From NCBI RefSeq assembly GCF_040580765.1, contig NZ_CP158687.1, forward strand, positions 2,852,001 through 2,916,000: a stretch of 64,000 nt of DNA. Reading direction: 5' to 3'. The DNA is from Lentibacter algarum. Its GTDB lineage: Bacteria > Pseudomonadota > Alphaproteobacteria > Rhodobacterales > Rhodobacteraceae. The notes under the pieces are model-generated. The model was not told where the DNA came from. It ran no database searches and worked only from the letters and a program-made list of their open reading frames with translations. Position numbers and translations under genes: made by a program. Positions 19,608-28,478 of this stretch are shown here, piece after piece; position 1 is the first letter of the stretch, and each line of letters starts with the position of its first letter.

Positions 19608-19720
19608 TAATTTTGCTTAACACTTTCCCATTTGGGCGGTGCACGGGTTGTGCACGGAATGTGCACGCATTTCACCCCCCAAGAATCAGCACTTCAGAGC
19701 TCCGTTAACCATGCTGAACG
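19608..19720. repeat. GTGCACG 11-bp-phased element, copy A
   Basis: Intergenic element in the 234-bp gap between the convergent M16 and ALDH16 genes. In order it has TAATTTTG-CTTAAC (19608-19621), three GTGCACG boxes starting at 19639, 19650 and 19661 (exact 11-bp period), TCACCCCCC (19672-19680), and GTTAACC (19704-19710) followed by ATGCTGAACG. Copy B at 42.7 kb keeps the same blocks in the same order and spacing. Function unknown. The one-helical-turn phasing suggests protein binding. Confidence 0.75.
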
Positions 19721-19742
19721 ATAGGGTCAGAAGCGCTTAATC

Positions 19743-22091
19743 TCATTCCCCATAAGGGACCCAAATGGTCTTCACATCGCTCGCCTGCGCCAAGAATGCG
19801 CGGCCCTCACCCGCCGCGCCAAACCAGTCACGTGCCTGTTCGTTGTTGACCCATGTGCGCTTCAAATTCGTCGCACTTTCCCGCTCAATCTCGCCCGAAG
19901 TCTCACTGCTGGAAAAACTCCAGACCCCGTCCACATCCATGTGGCTGGCGAGCGGTTTCGCAAGCTCCGCGTGGCTTCCGCTCAACAGGTTCACAACCCC
20001 CGCAGGCACATCAGATGTCTCCAGAATTTGCATCATATCGAGCGCCTCTAGCGGGTAGGCTTCACTCACCACAAGCACAGCTCTGTTGCCCATCGCCAGC
20101 GCTGGCCCCATCACAGAGACAAGCCCCAAAAGCGGATGAGCGTCATCACAAAATGCGCCAATCACACCAAGCGGCTCAGGCATGGCCAAAGCCACGCCTC
20201 GGATCGGAACACCCTTGACCGCACCGTCATATTTGTCCGCCCAAGCCGCATAAGAAAATAGCCGCTTCACAGAGGCCTCAACTTCTTTGGCACCGCTCTT
20301 TCCGCCCTTCATCGCGTCGATGCGGCGGGCAAATTCTGCGCCCCGCGCTTCAAGGTTTTCAGCCATGAAATAAAGGATTTGCGCGCGCAAAGCCCCCGTT
20401 GTTTTGCCCCATCCCGCAGCACCCCGTGCCGCCTCGACAGCGTTTCTGATATCCTTACGGCTCGCAATCGGCGCCTGAGAGACAAGCTTGCCGTTCTTCG
20501 CAAATATCTCGCGGCTATACCCCCCGTCAGGCCGCGCCTGTTTGCCACCGATATAGAGCTTTTCAGTGCGGTCGAGAGCGCCACTTTCCAGCCCGCCCTT
20601 GCCCGCGTTCGGTGCTGTGTTCACCAGCGCTTTCAGCTTGCCCTTGGGGCGCGTGTAGGCCTTCAAGCCTTCCCACCCGCCCTCGCGACCAAACCCACTT
20701 TCACGCACCCCACCAAAGCCGGCCGCCGCGTCAAACAAGTTCGTCGCATTGACCCAGACAACCCCCGCTGCAAGCTTTGGCGCGATGCTCAAAGCAAGGT
20801 TCACATTCTCGCTCCAAACCGTCGCCGCAAGCCCATAGCGCGTATTATTGGCGAGGCTCACTGCCTCCTCCGGTGTGCGGAAGGTTGTGGCCACCAGAAC
20901 AGGCCCGAATATCTCCTCCTGCATCAGCTTCGCGCTCGGCGAAAGCCCCGTGATCAGCGTCGGCGGATAGAAGCTCCCCTCCACGGGCAGTTCAACGGGT
21001 GCTGCGTAAAGCTCTCCTTCATCATTGGCGGCGATCATATCTGTGATCGACTTGAGCTGCACAGGATCCACGATCGCCCCAACGTCGATAGATTTGTCCA
21101 TCGGCGAACCAACGCGGAGCTTTGCCATCCGTGCCTTGAGCTTTGCATAGAACGTGTCTGCAATACCCTCCTGCACCAGAAGCCGCGAGCCCGCGCAGCA
21201 AACCTGCCCTTGGTTAAACCAGATCGCATCGACCAGGCCCTCAACCGCTGAATCAAGGTCGGCATCATCAAACACGATGTAAGGAGATTTCCCACCCAGC
21301 TCGAGCGTCAGCGCCTTGCCACTTCCTGCCGTCGCTTGCCGTATCTTGCGGCCCACTTCAGTTGATCCGGTAAAGGCTATCTTGTTGATATCGGTATGTT
21401 TTACGATCATCTCACCGACAGCGCCATCGCCTGTAACAATGTTGACAACGCCCTTGGGAACACCCGCCTGGCGACAAATATCAGCGAAGAGAAGAGCGGT
21501 CAGCGAAGTATACTCCGCAGGCTTCAAGACCACAGTATTGCCCATAGCAATCGCAGGCGCGACCTTCCACGCCAGCATCAGCAGGGGGAAATTCCACGGG
21601 ATAATCTGTCCGCAAACGCCCAGCGCCTCAGCGTCAGGCAGCTCGCTTTCCATCAGCTGCGCCATGCCCGCATGATAGTAAAAATGCCGCTGCACGAGGG
21701 GGATATCAATGTCGCGACTCTCACGGATCGGCTTGCCGTTGTCGAGGGTCTCAAGCACCGCAAAAAGGCGGCTGTGTTTTTGCAACAAACGGGCAATCGC
21801 GTAAAGTACCCGCGCCCGCTCATGGCCTCCGAGTTTCTCCCATTTAGGCTGGGCTTTGCGTGCCGCTTGAACGGCCAAATCAACGTCGGCAGCACTGCCC
21901 TGAGTAAGCGTCGCCAGCGTCTCTCCGTTGGCAGGGTTACGGCTCAAAAAGCCCTCGCCCGCTTCGGTAAATGCGCCGTCGATAAAGTGCCCAAACCGCG
22001 CGCCATTGTCGGTGATCCATGCAAAGGCCTCCGCCGCGCTCTCGGGCGCTTCGCCGTATTCCATGCTCTCAAAAATCTCTTTAACTGTCAT
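19743..22091 (-). CDS. Double-domain aldehyde dehydrogenase (ALDH16 type)
   Basis: 782 residues from ATG 22091 (GGGGTGAAAAC upstream; a more distal in-frame ATG at 22109 would overlap deoC). Domain 1 (about 30-505) is a complete ALDH with PWNFP (165-169), Glu264 in LELGGKSP and the catalytic Cys298/299 in FNQGQVCCAGSR. Domain 2 (about 510-780) is a second ALDH fold lacking the catalytic Cys motif. This is the ALDH16 layout, including the structurally characterised bacterial ALDH16 from Loktanella. It lies 4 bp after deoC, so acetaldehyde from DeoC is a plausible substrate. Confidence 0.93.
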   Translation of the reverse strand: MTVKEIFESMEYGEAPESAAEAFAWITDNGARFGHFIDGAFTEAGEGFLSRNPANGETLATLTQGSAADVDLAVQAARKAQPKWEKLGGHERARVLYAIARLLQKHSRLFAVLETLDNGKPIRESRDIDIPLVQRHFYYHAGMAQLMESELPDAEALGVCGQIIPWNFPLLMLAWKVAPAIAMGNTVVLKPAEYTSLTALLFADICRQAGVPKGVVNIVTGDGAVGEMIVKHTDINKIAFTGSTEVGRKIRQATAGSGKALTLELGGKSPYIVFDDADLDSAVEGLVDAIWFNQGQVCCAGSRLLVQEGIADTFYAKLKARMAKLRVGSPMDKSIDVGAIVDPVQLKSITDMIAANDEGELYAAPVELPVEGSFYPPTLITGLSPSAKLMQEEIFGPVLVATTFRTPEEAVSLANNTRYGLAATVWSENVNLALSIAPKLAAGVVWVNATNLFDAAAGFGGVRESGFGREGGWEGLKAYTRPKGKLKALVNTAPNAGKGGLESGALDRTEKLYIGGKQARPDGGYSREIFAKNGKLVSQAPIASRKDIRNAVEAARGAAGWGKTTGALRAQILYFMAENLEARGAEFARRIDAMKGGKSGAKEVEASVKRLFSYAAWADKYDGAVKGVPIRGVALAMPEPLGVIGAFCDDAHPLLGLVSVMGPALAMGNRAVLVVSEAYPLEALDMMQILETSDVPAGVVNLLSGSHAELAKPLASHMDVDGVWSFSSSETSGEIERESATNLKRTWVNNEQARDWFGAAGEGRAFLAQASDVKTIWVPYGE

Positions 22092-22095
22092 GTTT

Positions 22096-23088
22096 TCACC
22101 CCGCCGCATGACGGTATGAGGCCGAGTAGGCTCCCGTCACATAATGTTCCAACTGTCGCTCGATATCGCCCAAGAGACTTGACGCACCAAAGCGGAAAAG
22201 ATCTGGCTGAAGCCAGCGGTCGCCCAGTTCCTCTTTCATCATCGAAAGATAGACCAAACTGTCCTTCGCCTTGCTGATCCCACCCGCCGGCTTATAGCCA
22301 ATCCGAAAGCCCGTAGCCGCCTCATAGTCCCGTATCGCACGGATCATCACGAGGCTCACAGGTAGGGTCGCGTTGACACTTTCCTTGCCCGTCGAGGTCT
22401 TGATAAAATCAGCTCCCGCCATCATGCAAACGAGGCTTGCACGCGCCACATTGCGCAGGGATCCAAGTTCGCCCGTCGCCAGAATAGCCTTCACATGCGC
22501 ATCACCACAGGCCCCACGAAAGGCGCGCATCTCGTCATAGAGCGCTTGCCAGTTTTGCGTCAAAACATGCCGCCGCGAGATCACAATATCAATCTCGCTC
22601 GCGCCCGCCTTGACGCTCTCTTCAATCTCTTTCACACGCAGATGAAAGGGCGACAGCCCCGCAGGAAAGCCCGTGCTCACAGCAGCGATTGGGATACCTG
22701 AGCCCGCAAGTGCCTCAGCCGCAGGGGCAATCATATCGTGGTAAACACAAACCGCGCCCACGGTGATCGGCCCCATTCCGAGCGCGTCCATAATATCGCC
22801 CCGAACAGGCTGGCGCGCCTTCGCACAGAGCCGCTTCACGCGCTCGGCCGTGTCGTCTCCAGCAAGCGTTGTAAGGTCAATACAACTCACAGCCTTCAAG
22901 AGCCACGCTGCCTGATGCGCTTTCTTCACAGAGCGCCGCGTTCCAAGGGTAGCCGCACGACGCTCGATCGCCGATGTATTGGCCTGTACCCGCGCCACCC
23001 AGTCCAGATCAAGCGGCAGCCCCGCATTGCGCGGCTCGGTTATCTGGGGCAGCTGCGCCAGCTTGTCTTGCTCTTTAACATTCATCAT
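22096..23088 (-). CDS. deoC: Deoxyribose-phosphate aldolase
   Basis: Splits 2-deoxyribose 5-phosphate to glyceraldehyde 3-phosphate and acetaldehyde. About 330 residues, the longer DeoC type. The Schiff-base lysine is in GADFIKTSTGKE, and IDIVISRRHVL and GYKPAGGISKAKD are further family blocks. I start at ATG 23088, which follows GAGGG; an in-frame ATG at 23112 is possible. ALDH16 follows immediately, so the pair can feed deoxynucleoside carbon to acetate or acetyl-CoA. Confidence 0.95.
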   Translation of the reverse strand: MMNVKEQDKLAQLPQITEPRNAGLPLDLDWVARVQANTSAIERRAATLGTRRSVKKAHQAAWLLKAVSCIDLTTLAGDDTAERVKRLCAKARQPVRGDIMDALGMGPITVGAVCVYHDMIAPAAEALAGSGIPIAAVSTGFPAGLSPFHLRVKEIEESVKAGASEIDIVISRRHVLTQNWQALYDEMRAFRGACGDAHVKAILATGELGSLRNVARASLVCMMAGADFIKTSTGKESVNATLPVSLVMIRAIRDYEAATGFRIGYKPAGGISKAKDSLVYLSMMKEELGDRWLQPDLFRFGASSLLGDIERQLEHYVTGAYSASYRHAAG

Positions 23089-23248
23089 TTCGCCCTCTTT
23101 GGCCTTGGCCAAAACGTCTCACGCGTGTGCCCCAAAGGCAAGCGCTGACGTGGCTCCGCGATCTGCGCAAAAACTGCTCAAACGCGCAGAAACCCCTGCA
23201 CATGCGCACGCCATTAAGGAACCAATCAAACAAACCGAGGACAGTGAC

Positions 23249-24748
23249 ATGAAAACATTTTTGATCAGAGGCGTGCCCAATTCCGTCCAGATGGACGGCT
23301 GGTGGATGTCAGAGCCGCCCCGCGAAACCAAACCCAAAACAGGCACAAAAGAGCAGCCTTTCTTCCCACGTATCATAGCGCTTCTCGCCCTTGTCATCGC
23401 GGGAGATGCACTCACATGGCAGGCCGATGCAGGCCTCTCCCTCGCACTCTTCGGGCTGCTCATCCTGCTGACCCTCTGGCTCCGCAATAGCCGCCGCGGC
23501 TGGGGCGGCCTCGTGGTCTATTCGCTCCTTGCCCTGCCACTGGTCGAGCAATCGCAGGTGCTTTCGCTTGCCTTCTTCGGCCTCGGCCTCGTGTTGGGCA
23601 CAAGCTGGATCGTCCTGGGAGGTTGGCAAGGCATCACGCAATGGCTCTCCACGGGCCTAAGATTTGTGCTCAGCGTACCCGCCGCAATAGGCTCAGAATT
23701 TTCTGCCGCTGCGCGTTTCTCCACGGCTTATCGCCCAGAGTCCTCTCTCACCTCGATGGTTCAAGTCTGGCTCCTGCCACTGGGCTTCGGCCTCGTCTTC
23801 GCCTCACTTCTCCTTTCAGCCAACCCTATGATGGAAAGTTGGCTCGCCAGTATATCTCCCTCCCACTGGCTGAGTCCCAGCACTATCCAACGTATCCTAT
23901 TCTGGTGCGGCCTCGCCCTCGTCTCCTTGCCTTTCCTTGCCGCACCGAGCATGCAAGAGCGCCTCAAGCTCGGCTTTAATGGCCCGCGCTTTCCTGTCGC
24001 TCCGGCCACGCTCAACGCTGGCTCTGTTTGCCGCTCGCTCATCCTCTTCAACGCGCTCTTCGCGCTCCAAACCCTTACTGATATCACCTATCTTTGGGGT
24101 GGTGTCGCGCTCCCCGATGACATGACATATGCGGCTTACGCACATCGCGGCGCCTATCCCCTTCTTGCCACAGCTCTGCTCGCAGGTGTCTTCGCGCTTC
24201 TTGCCCGCCCGTTCACGGAGGACAGTCCTCTGCTGCGCATCGCCCTCCTTGCCTGGGTCGCGCAGAACGTCTTTCTCGTCCTCTCCTCGCTTTTGCGCCT
24301 TGAGCTCTACGTGGCCCAATACGGCCTCACGCATCTGCGCATGGCCGCCGCGATCTGGATGCTCGTTGTTGCCCTCGGCCTCGCCTTGGTGATCTATCAA
24401 ACCATCAGAAACAAGCCCGCCAGCTGGCTCCTTGGCCGCGCCGCGTTCCTTGGTCTGGTGGCGCTTTATCTCGCCTGTTTCGTCAGCTTCTCCGCCACAA
24501 TCGCAAAACATAATCTTGGCAAAGAAGTGGTGCTTGATCCGCAATATGTCTGCTTTCTGGGCAAACATGCCGAGCCAGCCATCCGCGCCTATGAGGCCGC
24601 CCAAGGCCAAAGGCTCTGCTATGGCCGCGGGGTCAAAGATATTCAAATCACTGACTGGCGCGAATGGGGCTTTCGGGATTACCGCTTGCAAGCTAGCCTA
24701 GCCCTACCCTTAAAGTTCGAGGAGGCCACGGTATGGCCAACATATTGA
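23249..24748 (+). CDS. DUF4173 polytopic membrane protein
   Basis: 499 residues from ATG 23249 (GAGGA about 8 nt upstream). A soluble N-terminus of about 45 residues is followed by roughly ten or more membrane helices and a C-terminal soluble tail with CFLGKHAEPAIRAYEAAQGQ (about 430-480). It matches DUF4173, a family of unknown function. The stop lies inside the start region of the response-regulator gene (16-bp overlap), so it is cotranscribed with a two-component system and may be its membrane sensor partner or target. Confidence 0.8.
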   Translation: MKTFLIRGVPNSVQMDGWWMSEPPRETKPKTGTKEQPFFPRIIALLALVIAGDALTWQADAGLSLALFGLLILLTLWLRNSRRGWGGLVVYSLLALPLVEQSQVLSLAFFGLGLVLGTSWIVLGGWQGITQWLSTGLRFVLSVPAAIGSEFSAAARFSTAYRPESSLTSMVQVWLLPLGFGLVFASLLLSANPMMESWLASISPSHWLSPSTIQRILFWCGLALVSLPFLAAPSMQERLKLGFNGPRFPVAPATLNAGSVCRSLILFNALFALQTLTDITYLWGGVALPDDMTYAAYAHRGAYPLLATALLAGVFALLARPFTEDSPLLRIALLAWVAQNVFLVLSSLLRLELYVAQYGLTHLRMAAAIWMLVVALGLALVIYQTIRNKPASWLLGRAAFLGLVALYLACFVSFSATIAKHNLGKEVVLDPQYVCFLGKHAEPAIRAYEAAQGQRLCYGRGVKDIQITDWREWGFRDYRLQASLALPLKFEEATVWPTY

Positions 24749-25419
24749 TCATCGACGATGACCCGCAGATCCGTGATGTCTTGCGCATTACCCTTAAGCA
24801 AGCGGGCCATGTGGTGCGCGAGGCAGGCGACGGAGCGGAAGGCCTCGCAAAAGCCCTAAATGGTCAGGACGACCTCATCATCCTCGACATAGGTCTCCCT
24901 GCAATGGACGGGATAGAGCTCTGCCGCCGCCTGCGCGCGGAAAAGGAAACACCCGTGCTTTTCCTCACAGCCCGCGATGACGAAATCGACAAGATCATCG
25001 GTCTTGAGATTGGCGGAGATGACTACGTCACAAAACCCTTCTCTCCCCGCGAGCTGACCGCCCGCTTGCGTGCCGTACTCAAGCGCAGCCAAGGCAACAA
25101 CAGCGCACATGGCCCGCTCACGCGTGGCGCGCTTCAAGTCGATGCCGCCAAGCACCTCTGCCGTTTTCAAGCGCAGGATATTTCCCTAACACAACGCGAG
25201 ATGGCTCTTCTTTCGTTTCTCATGACGCGTCCCGACAATGTCTATTCACGTGTGCAAATATCAGATGCCGTCTATGGCCCCACCATCCATGTCTCTGACC
25301 GCACGGTCGACAGCCACCTGCGCAATCTGCGCTCAAAGCTCGCCGAGCACGGCGCAAGCGATGCCATCGAAACGGTGCATGGCGTCGGTGTCAGGATGGG
25401 CCCATGTCTGGGGGCGTGA
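24733..25419 (+). CDS. OmpR-type response regulator
   Basis: 228 residues. Receiver domain 1-120 with acidic triad Asp8-10, phospho-acceptor Asp52 (ILDIGLPAMDG) and Lys101 (YVTKPFSPRE). C-terminal winged helix ending AIETVHGVGVRMGP. The wing ends in GVRMGP rather than the usual GYR. The kinase gene overlaps its end by 16 bp, so they form a pair. Its regulon is unknown; its own DUF4173 gene is a first candidate. Confidence 0.93.
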   Translation: MANILIIDDDPQIRDVLRITLKQAGHVVREAGDGAEGLAKALNGQDDLIILDIGLPAMDGIELCRRLRAEKETPVLFLTARDDEIDKIIGLEIGGDDYVTKPFSPRELTARLRAVLKRSQGNNSAHGPLTRGALQVDAAKHLCRFQAQDISLTQREMALLSFLMTRPDNVYSRVQISDAVYGPTIHVSDRTVDSHLRNLRSKLAEHGASDAIETVHGVGVRMGPCLGA

Positions 25420-26366
25420 GGCGGCAGATCATAAAGAAGTGGCGCCCGCCGCTCGCGCTTGTCATTGGCGGCACGCTGGCCGCTGTCCTATGCCTGCCCC
25501 TCATAGGCATCGGCTATTTCAAGCTCGCCGGCAATATCCTCGGCTGGGGCGAAACCACATGGCTCATCGGCTGGATGGCCTACCTCTCGACAGCCATTCT
25601 CGCCTATCTGCTCTGGCGGCTGGTCCTGCGTCCCGTCTATGCCCTCACAGCCTATGCAAAGGCTGTCGAGGCGGGCCAAACAGATGCGCCCCTGCCGCCT
25701 CACTTTGGCACGCCCGAGTTTACAGCGCTCGCCGCTTCCGTCGATGATATGGCCAAAGCCCTACAAAACCGCGAAGCAGGCATCCGCGCCTACTCCGATC
25801 ATGTGACCCATGAACTCAAGTCTCCTTTGACAAGCATCAGCGCGGCCGCGGAGCTACTGGAAGCAGGAGTTGATGACCCTGAAGATCGCGCGCAGCTCCT
25901 CGCGTCTATTCGCACCTCTTCAACGCGGATGCAGAGCTTGCTCAACAGCCTGCGCGCCCTCGCGGCAGCGCGTGTTCCCTACGGGCGTGGGCCGACGCTT
26001 CTGTCTGATGTTGTCAGCGCTTTGCCCAGCACCCTCACTCTGACTGTACGCGAGAATGCTCCGTTGCCGCTCGACGCAACAGGCCTTACTGCCGTGCTAG
26101 AACAACTCACACAAAACGCCGCCAGCCATGGTGCGACAGAGCTACAGCTGTCGTCAAAAGACGCGGTTCTCACACTCACCGACAACGGCAAAGGCATCGC
26201 TGAAGGTGACCGCGCGCGCATCTTTGATCCCTTCTTCACGACACGGCGCTCTGGTGGTGGTACGGGCATGGGCCTCGCAATCACCCGCGCGATGCTTGAA
26301 GCCAACGGCGCAGAAATCACACTTCTTCCGAGCACCAGTGGAGCAAAATTCGAGATCCGTTTCTAG
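25404..26366 (+). CDS. Sensor histidine kinase with minimal periplasmic loop
   Basis: 320 residues. TM1 about 17-37, then only about 15 residues outside, then TM2 about 52-72, so there is no real periplasmic sensor. HAMP-like linker about 75-120. H-box HVTHELKSPLT with His136. ATP domain with LTQNAASHGA (N-box), LTDNGKGIAEGD and GGGTGMGLAI. The short loop suggests sensing in the membrane or through a partner, probably the DUF4173 protein encoded first in the operon. Its stop shares CTAG with the convergent gene. Confidence 0.9.
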   Translation: MSGGVRRQIIKKWRPPLALVIGGTLAAVLCLPLIGIGYFKLAGNILGWGETTWLIGWMAYLSTAILAYLLWRLVLRPVYALTAYAKAVEAGQTDAPLPPHFGTPEFTALAASVDDMAKALQNREAGIRAYSDHVTHELKSPLTSISAAAELLEAGVDDPEDRAQLLASIRTSSTRMQSLLNSLRALAAARVPYGRGPTLLSDVVSALPSTLTLTVRENAPLPLDATGLTAVLEQLTQNAASHGATELQLSSKDAVLTLTDNGKGIAEGDRARIFDPFFTTRRSGGGTGMGLAITRAMLEANGAEITLLPSTSGAKFEIRF

Positions 26367-26869
26367 ACCCGTGTCACCCAAGCCGCCTGCGCGCGCAACA
26401 CCGCTTCATAAGCATCAGCCAAAGCGCCCGCGCCCATCAGGCGCAGGTCCGCGCCGAGCCAAAATGCGCGTGTTGCCGCAAGCTCCGCCCCAATCAAAGC
26501 ACCCAGCGCCGCGCCGCTTTCGCCTGACACTTCGGCACTGCGTAATAGCCCCGCGAGCCTTTCGGGCTGACTCATCGCGGCATCCGCAGAAGCGCCTTCC
26601 GGCACGCCCGTAGCGCCCAAAGCCTGCGCCAACCGCCCTGTAAGAAACGACTGAAAGCTCACAATCTCACCCGCAGACACCTGCACCCAATGACTGACAT
26701 CTCCGACGATCAGAATAACCCCGCCCCAATCAGTCGCTGTCTCAAGATACGCTGCGACACGCCTACGCTCAGCCTCAGGCAATAGTCCGCGCGGGCGCTC
26801 CTGATGAAGATCACACCAGACGCCAGATTCAGGCGTCGCTCTCGCAGGAACCGTTTCTATAATGGCCAA
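26363..26869 (-). CDS. Shortened DgoK-like protein (2-dehydro-3-deoxygalactonokinase C-terminal part)
   Basis: I start at TTG 26869, since GAGGAGG lies 5 nt upstream and overlaps the stop of the preceding gene (26880). An upstream ATG at 26911 has no such site. The 168-residue product resembles only the C-terminal part of DgoK (SFQSFLTGRLAQALG; LIGAELAATRAFWLGADLRLMGAGALADAYEAVL as two blocks, ATRAFWLGADLRLMGAG and ADAYEAVLRAQ). Full DgoK is about 290-300 residues, and the N-terminal phosphate-binding lobe is missing here, so kinase activity is doubtful. It is coupled to a TPP enzyme gene. Confidence 0.7.
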   Translation of the reverse strand: MAIIETVPARATPESGVWCDLHQERPRGLLPEAERRRVAAYLETATDWGGVILIVGDVSHWVQVSAGEIVSFQSFLTGRLAQALGATGVPEGASADAAMSQPERLAGLLRSAEVSGESGAALGALIGAELAATRAFWLGADLRLMGAGALADAYEAVLRAQAAWVTRV

Positions 26870-26879
26870 ATGTGCCTCC

Positions 26880-28469
26880 TCAGCTCGCAATAAACGGGGC
26901 GTCAATTTCAATCATAACAGGCCCGCTCTGCCCCGCCTTCGGCTGCATCGCTTCCGCCAGTGCAGCAGGCTCCGCTGCAACACGCGCATAAGGCATCCCG
27001 CAGCTGGCCGCGACATGTTCAAACAAGGGCGGCTTCGGATCACAGCCGACAACATCGATGCCCGCGTTTTCCATCGTTAGCTCAATCTCGCCATAGCCAC
27101 CATTGTTCCAGATAATAAACGTGATCGGCAGCTTCTCCTGCGCAGCGGTCATGAGCTCAGGTAGCGTAAACTGTGCGCCACCGTCCCCCGCAATCACAAC
27201 AACAGGCCGATCTGGCTGCGCAAACTGCGCCCCAATTCCCGCAGGTATCGCATAGCCCAGAGCGCCAAAGCCGGTGGCGGCATTGAACCAGCCACCTGCC
27301 ATATCGTGATCATAATAAAGATTACCTGCATAGATCGGCTGCGTGCTATCGCCGACAATCAGAGCGCCAGGCCGCGCGTCACGCACCACATCAAGCAAGC
27401 CACACATCAGGCGATAATCATCGCTGAGTTCAGCCCAAGCTCCCTTGCGTGCAGTCTTGGCCCGCGCTGCACAGTCGGCAATCGGCTTGTCACTCACCTG
27501 CGCGAGAAGCGCTTCCAGCGCTGCGCCAGCGTCAGCGCGCAGACACATTTCGGCCTCATGCCGCGCCAGCTGATCTGCGCAAATATCAATCCGCACCAGC
27601 CGCTTCATCGCAGGCATATCGCCAATCGCATACATGTCATAATCCGTAGGGCCAAACTCAGTCCCTACCGCCAAGACTATATCTGCCTCGGCAATCGCCT
27701 CTCGCACAGCATTTAAGCTCGGGCTCGCCGGAATACAGAGCGGATGTTTATGCATCATCCCCCGCGCATTCACCGTGAGCACTACGGGCGCATCAAGCTT
27801 TTCAGCAAGCTGCCCCAGCGCCGCATCAGCCCGCTTCGCGCCACCACCCGCAAGAATCACGACGCGCTCCGCCGCCATAAGCGCAGCCGCCAGCGCATCA
27901 ATCTGCTCCACATCCGGCGCCAATGGCGCTGGCTGCGCGGGCGCTTTGCCCACTTTGTCATGATCATGTTTGGCCACATCAATCGGAATCTCGATATGAT
28001 ACGGCCCACCCCGCGCAACAGACATACCCTCGAACGCCGCATCAATCGCGGGCATCAGCGCCGCCGCATTTTCGATTTGTTCAGCTTTAATAGAGACTGT
28101 TTTTGACAAAGCCAGCTGATCTGGCAACTCATGCAGGCAGCCAAGCCCCTTACCAAGGGTATGGGTTTTGTTCACCCCTGACACGACAAGTATCGGCACA
28201 GAATCCGCCCGCGCTTGCGCCATAGGTGTGAGCGTATTCGTCAGCCCGGGGCCAGTGATGACAAAGGCCACCCCGGGCTTGCCAGAGGCCCGCGCATAGC
28301 CATCCGCCATAAAGCCAGCGCCCTGCTCGTGACGCGGCGTGATATGCGCAATCCCCGAACTCGCTAGCCCACGATAGAGCTCGACTGTGTGCACGCCTGG
28401 AATACCAAACACATGGCTGACTCCATGCGCTTTAAGCCGCTCAACAAGCGCTTCTCCAACTGTTGGCAT
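26880..28469 (-). CDS. TPP-dependent acetolactate synthase-like decarboxylase
   Basis: 529 residues with the three TPP-enzyme domains. Catalytic Glu48 is in ITPRHEQGAGFMADGYAR, and the TPP/Mg motif is GDGGAQFTLPELMTAAQ ending in WNNGGYGEI. The GIPGVHTVELYRGL and CLHELPDQLAL blocks resemble AruI (5-guanidino-2-oxopentanoate decarboxylase, arginine transamination pathway) more than biosynthetic IlvB. No small regulatory subunit is nearby. The arginine role is inference from remembered similarity. Confidence 0.85.
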   Translation of the reverse strand: MPTVGEALVERLKAHGVSHVFGIPGVHTVELYRGLASSGIAHITPRHEQGAGFMADGYARASGKPGVAFVITGPGLTNTLTPMAQARADSVPILVVSGVNKTHTLGKGLGCLHELPDQLALSKTVSIKAEQIENAAALMPAIDAAFEGMSVARGGPYHIEIPIDVAKHDHDKVGKAPAQPAPLAPDVEQIDALAAALMAAERVVILAGGGAKRADAALGQLAEKLDAPVVLTVNARGMMHKHPLCIPASPSLNAVREAIAEADIVLAVGTEFGPTDYDMYAIGDMPAMKRLVRIDICADQLARHEAEMCLRADAGAALEALLAQVSDKPIADCAARAKTARKGAWAELSDDYRLMCGLLDVVRDARPGALIVGDSTQPIYAGNLYYDHDMAGGWFNAATGFGALGYAIPAGIGAQFAQPDRPVVVIAGDGGAQFTLPELMTAAQEKLPITFIIWNNGGYGEIELTMENAGIDVVGCDPKPPLFEHVAASCGMPYARVAAEPAALAEAMQPKAGQSGPVMIEIDAPFIAS

Positions 28470-28478
28470 CTCGTTCTC

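Noticed and set aside
19639-19667. GTGCACG repeats read as a CRISPR array
   Set aside because: Units are 7 bp with 4-bp gaps, three copies only and no cas genes; far too short for a CRISPR array.
20379-21251. 290-codon plus-strand frame inside the ALDH16 gene
   Set aside because: Antisense shadow of a gene with intact ALDH motifs; composition rich in Arg/Pro/Gln with no family pattern.
26870-26911. ATG 26911 as start of the DgoK-like gene
   Set aside because: It lies inside the TPP enzyme gene without a ribosome site, while TTG 26869 has GAGGAGG at ideal spacing.
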